Assembly: GCA_945878355.1 (NCBI GenBank)
Contig: CAMCTC010000202.1
Location: 1-5,264, forward strand
Direction: 5' to 3'
From: Bordetella parapertussis
GTDB taxonomy: Bacteria > Pseudomonadota > Gammaproteobacteria > Burkholderiales > Burkholderiaceae_C
DNA: 5,264 nt
Both the position numbers and the translations under genes were made by a program. Under the pieces are notes generated by a model. It was not told where the DNA came from. It searched no databases and saw only the letters and a list, made by a program, of their open reading frames with translations. Below are positions 4,362-5,264 of this stretch, one piece after another (within the stretch, counting starts at the first letter, position 1; each line of letters starts with the position of its first letter).

Positions 4362-5264
4362 TCATCGCGGCGGGCCTTGGCCCATGCGCCGCTTCATGTC
4401 ATCGAGCAGGCGACTGATCTTTTCGCGTTGGGTGCGGATCCTGGCCTGGTATTCGGGCGTCGCGCGTTCGGCCTCTTGCCGCCGCTCCTCGGCCTCGCGC
4501 GCACAACGCTCGTCAGCGGCCTTCTGGTGCTGTCGGCGTTCAGAGGCAATGCGGGTGGCGAGTTCCGCCACGAAGCTGCCAGCAGCGGCTCGGGTGATGA
4601 GGCCGCGCAGATAGGCCACCGGACTGCTGCGCACGCCATTGGCCTGCAGCCGTCCGGCCAGTTCGTCAAGGAGAACCTGGCCCTGCTCGCCGCTCTGGCG
4701 CAGCAGCAATCGAGCCGCAGCACGCTCTTCCGGCAGCATCCGGTCAGGAAAAATCAGGTCGTCACCACCACCACCACCGCTTGGCTGAACTGGCGCTTTC
4801 GCTTCGCGCGTACTGTCCTGTGGTGGTTGTAGTAATACACATGTAATCTCTTGTATTAGTGGAATGGCGCTTTCGTCGAAACAGTGATGGCGGTTTGGGT
4901 GAAACAGTGATGGCGGTTTGGGCGAAACAAGGATGTGGGGATGCCACAGGCTTGATTCGCCCTTTTGTGCAACGCTGCCTGCGGTGTCCACGCTGACTTG
5001 CCATGCTTGCGCGGCTTGCAGATTGGCGCCCAACGCGGCGGCTTGTGAGGTGGGTTGTGAGGTGGCTTGTGAGCCGCGATCGGTCAGCAGCGACAGCAGG
5101 CAGTCCAGTCGGACGCGTCCGGCCAAGCTGGGCGGCATGCCTCGCAGTGCCTCTTCCCAGACCCCTGCTCGGGCCAGGTCGCGGCGGGCAGTCTCCTGTT
5201 CGCGGCGGGTCAGCCCGATTTCCTCGGACCAGCGGGCGGCCGAGTTGCAGATCCAGCCATCGTG
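4362..5264 (-). CDS. STY4528-like ICE/pathogenicity-island replication protein (start beyond right edge)
   Basis: The frame is open from the right edge to a TGA at 4362, 300 visible residues. The visible N-terminus (1-60) is winged-helix-like: DGWICNSAARWSEEIGLTRR, QETARRDLARAGVWEEALRG, MPPSLAGRVRLDCLLSLL, typical of plasmid and ICE initiator-type proteins. A low-complexity linker follows, with SQAT/SQPT/SQAA repeats, then a segment coded by 23-bp DNA repeats (about 113-134), an AT-rich-coded IQEITCVLLQ, and a Gly5 run. The C-terminal domain begins DDLIFPDRMLPEERAAARLL and includes ELAGRLQANGVRSSPVAYLRG, typical of the STY4528 family. It ends in a long charged coiled coil (ERRQHQKAADERCAREAEER). 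It lies 57 bp upstream of the PFL_4669 gene on the same strand, the usual neighbour. The proposed role is initiation of element replication. An ATG at 5138 is internal, because the conserved helix-turn-helix starts upstream of it. Confidence 0.8.
   Translation of the reverse strand, partial: HDGWICNSAARWSEEIGLTRREQETARRDLARAGVWEEALRGMPPSLAGRVRLDCLLSLLTDRGSQATSQPTSQAAALGANLQAAQAWQVSVDTAGSVAQKGESSLWHPHILVSPKPPSLFHPNRHHCFDESAIPLIQEITCVLLQPPQDSTREAKAPVQPSGGGGGDDLIFPDRMLPEERAAARLLLRQSGEQGQVLLDELAGRLQANGVRSSPVAYLRGLITRAAAGSFVAELATRIASERRQHQKAADERCAREAEERRQEAERATPEYQARIRTQREKISRLLDDMKRRMGQGPPR
4830..4858. other. AT-rich stretch next to the iterons, candidate unwinding element
   Basis: This stretch is about three quarters A/T in an otherwise GC-rich gene. 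It lies directly on the 3' side (coding strand) of the iteron-like cores. It contains a seven-base inverted repeat, TAATACA (4833-4839) and TGTATTA (4852-4858). An AT-rich segment flanking iterons is the standard place for origin melting; the function here is inferred. Confidence 0.5.
4864..4928 (-). repeat. Three iteron-like 19-bp cores at exact 23-bp spacing inside the replication gene
   Basis: On the coding strand the cores are GTTTCGCCCAAACCGCCAT (4928-4910), GTTTCACCCAAACCGCCAT (4905-4887) and GTTTCGACGAAAGCGCCAT (4882-4864). The first two differ at 1 of 19 positions, and the third differs from the first at 3. Four-base spacers CACT separate them. Since 23 is not a multiple of three, the copies are read in three frames (SPKPPS, HPNRHH, DESAI), so conservation is at the DNA level. 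A further TGGCGCTTTCG at 4791-4801 matches part of the last copy. The arrangement fits initiator-binding iterons. Confidence 0.75.
5041..5076 (-). repeat. Three 12-bp tandem repeats coding SQAT/SQPT/SQAA
   Basis: Plus-strand units GCTTGTGAGGTG (5041), GGTTGTGAGGTG (5053) and GCTTGTGAGCCG (5065) are contiguous. The period keeps frame, so this may simply be a repetitive linker after the winged helix in the replication protein. It could alternatively be another DNA-binding array. Confidence 0.65.

Noticed and set aside
4761..4780. ACC trinucleotide run
   Set aside because: It codes a Gly5 linker inside the replication protein; short and unremarkable.
4864..4937. CRISPR-like direct repeats
   Set aside because: The spacers are four bases and identical, and the array lies within a coding frame, so this is an iteron-like array and not CRISPR.

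Overview
The window is a GC-rich, proteobacterial-looking accessory region. Codon use and the gene families present suggest a beta- or gammaproteobacterium, perhaps Burkholderiales; this is inference. It reads as a mosaic of integrative-conjugative-element (ICE) backbone and decayed phage DNA, with two toxin-antitoxin (TA) modules between them. No complete conjugation or phage module is present.

Layout, left to right. Positions 1-508 (minus) hold the N-terminal part of a tyrosine-type integrase that runs off the left edge. Positions 509-1345 hold no convincing gene but contain a run of imperfect 13-bp tandem repeats (849-939). Positions 1346-2000 (plus) are a frameshifted relic of a phage tail-fibre assembly chaperone. 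A short TTGCAAC repeat cluster follows (2025-2055). Positions 2135-2798 (plus) are an HI1419/HI1420-type RelE/ParE-superfamily toxin and Xre-like antitoxin pair, with a clear promoter and palindromic operator. Positions 2860-3402 (minus) are a second, convergent pair: a DUF433 antitoxin and a DUF5615 PIN-like toxin. Position 3573 onward (plus) is the start of a phage structural-type gene that after about 3690-3700 runs into ICE DNA. Positions 3540-4304 (minus) are an ICE protein of the PFL_4669 family whose C-terminus appears replaced at that same junction. Positions 4362-5264 (minus, open at the right edge) are most of an STY4528-like ICE replication protein.

How the parts fit. The two rightmost genes share an orientation, lie 57 bp apart and are typical neighbours in SPI-7/PFGI-like ICEs. 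The phage-derived segment plus TA modules seems to have joined this backbone at about 3690, cutting off the PFL_4669 gene and bringing its 3' end against a phage gene read from the other strand. The TA modules may be stabilising cargo that survived as the surrounding phage genes decayed.

The most interesting structure is inside the STY4528-like gene. Three 19-bp iteron-like cores sit at an exact 23-bp spacing and are read in three different frames, directly followed (in the gene's direction) by a strongly AT-rich stretch. This has the architecture of a replication origin embedded in its own initiator gene, as in phage lambda O. A second notable point is that both TA modules have a -10 element placed so that the first transcribed base would be the A of the toxin or antitoxin ATG, suggesting leaderless mRNAs.
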